Shown here one piece after another: positions 5,995-9,700 of a stretch of DNA of 9,700 nucleotides. The notes under the pieces are model-generated. The model made no database searches. It was not told the DNA's origin and worked only from the letters and a program-made list of their open reading frames with translations. Source of the DNA: DATAFO01 sp046728935 (GTDB lineage: Bacteria; Actinomycetota; Thermoleophilia; Solirubrobacterales; 70-9). Position 1 is the first letter of the stretch. Each line of letters opens with the position of its first letter. The translations under genes were made by a program, and so were the position numbers. The stretch spans positions 1 to 9,700 of the forward strand of contig JBKPFS010000142.1 of the NCBI GenBank assembly GCA_046728935.1, read 5' to 3'.

Positions 5995-6207
5995 CTACTG
6001 GATTCTGCGGAGCGCCGCCGGGCGCCTGGTCGTCTCCCAGCCGGTGCGGTCGCTTCGGACGACGTAGCGCGGATCGTCCTTGGAGGCCGCGACCGGGCGA
6101 CCGCCGATCTCGGTGCGGGACGTGAGCCTCCGTCGGACCTTGCCGGTGACCCGGCGGCCGCGGAAGTTCCACTCCACGCGATCGCCGCGCTTGAACTCTT
6201 CGGGCAT
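5995..6207 (-). CDS. DUF2945 / HVA1-type small Tudor-like domain protein
   Basis: A 70-residue basic protein that is one complete DUF2945 domain (named for the fungal hypervirulence-associated HVA1 protein and predicted to be an SH3/Tudor-like barrel). Family pattern: FKRGDRVEWNFRGRRVTGKV (5-24), TEIGGRPVAASKDDPRYVV (32-50), then SDRTGW and RRPAALRRI (61-69), matching the usual 'KGDxVxW...G.A.GkV...T......G..v.AS.dePqY.V.SdktG..a.hKp.aL'. The start is the ATG at 6207, with an AAGGGG Shine-Dalgarno about 7 nt upstream. It is the last gene of the minus-strand run, 119 bp behind the transporter gene. The biochemical role of the family is not established; a stress-related role is often assumed. 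Confidence 0.85.
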   Translation of the reverse strand: MPEEFKRGDRVEWNFRGRRVTGKVRRRLTSRTEIGGRPVAASKDDPRYVVRSDRTGWETTRRPAALRRIQ

Positions 6208-6256
6208 GTGGACCCCTTTCGTCGCCTACTGGGGTCCCAACCCCGCGGGGGCTCAC

Positions 6257-6296
6257 GGCGCCCCACCGGGCGCCTGCCGATTGACGCGAAATCGGC
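6257..6296 (-). terminator. two tandem hairpins downstream of the ZIP-like gene
   Basis: GCCGATT (6276-6282) pairs with AATCGGC (6290-6296), and GGCGCCC (6257-6263) pairs with GGGCGCC (6268-6274). Both have perfect 7-bp stems with loops of 7 and 4 nt. They fill the 119-bp gap between the ZIP-like stop and the DUF2945 start. No T-tract follows, so they may attenuate rather than end transcription, or protect the upstream message. The remaining bases of the gap show nothing else. Confidence 0.4.
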
Positions 6297-6326
6297 GCAC
6301 AGCGCCAATAAGGCGTCGGGGGTGCG

Positions 6327-7055
6327 CTACTCGAGCGTCGAGAGGAGGTAGGCGAGCGCGAAGCCCAGCACGGTGACCAGTCCGACGACGCGCCCGCCCT
6401 TCGAGAGCGCCTCTGGAATCATCGTGTCGACCAGCATCGTCAGCACCGCGCCGCCCGCGAACGCCTGCACGAGCCCGACCGCGTTGCCCGAGGCATCGCT
6501 CAGCGCCCCGTACCCGATTGCGGCCGCGAGCCCGCTCGCGAGGACGACGAGGACCCAGCTTCGGAGCACCGACGACTCCGGCGCGCCTGCCTGCCGCCTG
6601 CCGCTCGCCGAGGAGAGGCCCTCGGGGAGGTTCGAGATGAAGACCGCCAGCAGGAATGGGACGCCGATCGAGCCCCCGCCGATCAGGGTGATCCCGAGCA
6701 CGGCGGACTCGGGGATCCCGTCGAGGATCGCTCCAAGGAGGAGGGCGCTTCCCGAGTCGCTCGGCTCGTGGCCGCTCGAGCTCATCCGGTGCCTCGCCCC
6801 CTGGCGCTCGATCAGGACGTCGCCCGCGTAATAGCTGAGCGCCCCGAGCGCGAGGCCGATCGTGACGGCGTCCGCGCCGCCGACCTTGAACGCCTCCTCA
6901 GTGAGCTCGAAGGCGAGGGCGCTGATGAGCGTCCCCGCCCCGAAGGCGAGCACGAGCCCGATCACCCGCGGCGAGACCGAGGCGCGCAGCCCGATCGCCG
7001 CCCCGACTAGCAGGGAGGAGGCGGCGGCGACGCCCCATGCCGCGGCTTCCAGCAC
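6327..7055 (-). CDS. ZIP-family divalent metal transporter-like membrane protein
   Basis: A 242-residue polytopic inner-membrane protein with about eight hydrophobic segments, the usual ZIP topology, and a His/Ser-containing cytosolic loop (about 88-101, RHRMSSSGHEPSD). ZIP landmarks are AFGAGTLISALAFELTEEA (37-55) in TM2-3, LGAILDGIPESAVLGI (107-122) in TM4, AVFISNLPEGLSS (137-149) in TM5 and VDTMIPEA (209-216) late. The TM4 'HNxPEG' is DGIPES (112-117) and the TM5 'HE.PEG' is SNLPEG (141-146), so the two metal-ligand histidines are missing although both Glu residues stay. Substrate is therefore unclear: zinc, iron or manganese are all possible. The start is a GTG at 7055, 34 nt after the SnoaL-like stop, without a clear Shine-Dalgarno. 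A small inverted repeat (7068-7081) lies in that gap. Likely co-transcribed with the genes upstream. Confidence 0.85.
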   Translation of the reverse strand: MLEAAAWGVAAASSLLVGAAIGLRASVSPRVIGLVLAFGAGTLISALAFELTEEAFKVGGADAVTIGLALGALSYYAGDVLIERQGARHRMSSSGHEPSDSGSALLLGAILDGIPESAVLGITLIGGGSIGVPFLLAVFISNLPEGLSSASGRRQAGAPESSVLRSWVLVVLASGLAAAIGYGALSDASGNAVGLVQAFAGGAVLTMLVDTMIPEALSKGGRVVGLVTVLGFALAYLLSTLE

Positions 7056-7089
7056 GCGCCAACGCTAGCCGCCGTGGCGGCGGCCGGCT

Positions 7090-7629
7090 CTATCGGCGCT
7101 CGCGGAAGCGGCGGAGCGCCACGGTGGCGGCGGTGCGGGCGTTCACCAGGCCCGTGGCCGCACGCTCCCCGACCGAGCCCTGGGCCGGCAGCACACCCAG
7201 TTGCTGGGCGAGCGCCATCCCGTTCGTGTAGGCGTTGTTCTCGACGATCTGACCGTCGGCGACACGGAGCATGTCGCAGCCCTCGAGCTCGACCCTTGCG
7301 CCATTCGGCGCGAGACCCTGAAAGCGCCCCGGACCCGTGAAGGTTCCCGTTCCACGCCAGCGCACGGCGGCGTTGTCACCGCTCGCGGCGATCTCGAGGA
7401 TCTCGAGTTTGAAGTCAGGGAAGGCAGCGAACATCTCCGAGAACCACGCGCGGATGCCGTCCGGCGCGACGGCGTCGAAGATGCCGTGAAAGTGATCCGG
7501 GGACCCTTCTCGCCACAGCGCCACGGCGGCGTCCAGGTCCTGGCGGGCTAGCGCCTCGAAGTACTCGCGGGCGATCGTCTTCGCGCCCTTCTTGCGCGTT
7601 CGCTTCGGCGTCGTCGTCGTCTCGGGCAC
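7090..7629 (-). CDS. SnoaL-like (NTF2-fold) ester cyclase family protein
   Basis: A 179-residue cytosolic protein with a basic N-terminal tail (KRTRKKGAK, 9-17) and a SnoaL/NTF2-like domain at about 18-145. Landmarks are REYFEALARQDLDAAVALW (21-39), GIRAWFSEMFAAFPDFKLEI (58-77), VRWRGTGTFTGP (89-100) and the closing NGMALAQQLGVLP (136-148), all typical of the 'nuclear transport factor 2 / ester cyclase' families. Polyketide cyclases of this fold use an acidic residue, but the corresponding late stretch here is ENNAYTNG, where many relatives have Asp. Catalysis is therefore not assured. A 30-residue Arg/Ala-rich tail follows the domain. The start is a GTG 16 nt after the stop of the YyaL-type gene, with GAGGG overlapping that stop as a somewhat distant Shine-Dalgarno, indicating an operon. 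No polyketide genes are nearby, so a biosynthetic role is not supported. Confidence 0.85.
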   Translation of the reverse strand: MPETTTTPKRTRKKGAKTIAREYFEALARQDLDAAVALWREGSPDHFHGIFDAVAPDGIRAWFSEMFAAFPDFKLEILEIAASGDNAAVRWRGTGTFTGPGRFQGLAPNGARVELEGCDMLRVADGQIVENNAYTNGMALAQQLGVLPAQGSVGERAATGLVNARTAATVALRRFRERR

Positions 7630-7645
7630 GGCTGGAATCTATCCC

Positions 7646-9661
<2,016 letters not shown>

Positions 9662-9700
9662 GCGACCAGGCTAGCGAGCGGCCGACCGCTCCCTTTCCCA

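Overview
This window reads as ordinary chromosome from a high-GC actinobacterium-like organism. The third codon positions are almost all G or C, GTG starts are mixed with ATG, and the glutamine synthetase resembles the short, GlnA2-like type I enzymes of Actinobacteria. A c-di-AMP riboswitch sits in front of a cell-wall gene, as is known in Actinobacteria. I infer a deep-branching actinobacterium, possibly Thermoleophilia (Solirubrobacter or Gaiella-like). That placement rests on impression and was not tested.

Layout. (1) 1-1734, minus strand: a proline-catabolism operon of a monofunctional proline dehydrogenase followed by the first 126 codons of 1-pyrroline-5-carboxylate dehydrogenase, which runs off the left edge. 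The two genes overlap by ATGA. (2) 1818-2205, plus strand: rnpB (RNase P RNA) with its promoter and a terminator hairpin. The hairpin is shared with a convergent membrane methyltransferase gene (2205-2777, minus). (3) 2905-3833, plus strand: a ydaO-type c-di-AMP riboswitch whose P1 helix ends 8 nt before the start codon of a secreted RlpA/peptidoglycan-binding protein, then a strong bidirectional terminator. (4) 3863-4429, minus strand: a cysteine-free AhpD/carboxymuconolactone decarboxylase-like protein, divergent from glnA. (5) 4618-5976, plus strand: glutamine synthetase. (6) 5995-9661, minus strand: a head-to-tail run of four genes. In transcription order these are a thioredoxin-fold YyaL/SPATA20-type protein, a SnoaL-like protein, a ZIP-family transporter and a small DUF2945 (HVA1/Tudor) protein.

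How the parts fit. The proline genes carry out proline -> P5C -> glutamate. Glutamine synthetase then uses glutamate, but nothing in the window shows that the two are co-regulated. The riboswitch-RlpA unit is a cell-wall remodelling output of c-di-AMP. The 16-nt and 34-nt gaps in the right-hand run suggest co-transcription of at least the first two or three genes, but no shared pathway is evident.

No mobile element, CRISPR array, tRNA or defence system was seen. I found no convincing new multi-gene system. The most interesting items are the leaderless spacing of the riboswitch, a compact RNase P RNA that seems to lack P18, and several enzymes or transporters whose usual active-site residues are replaced.
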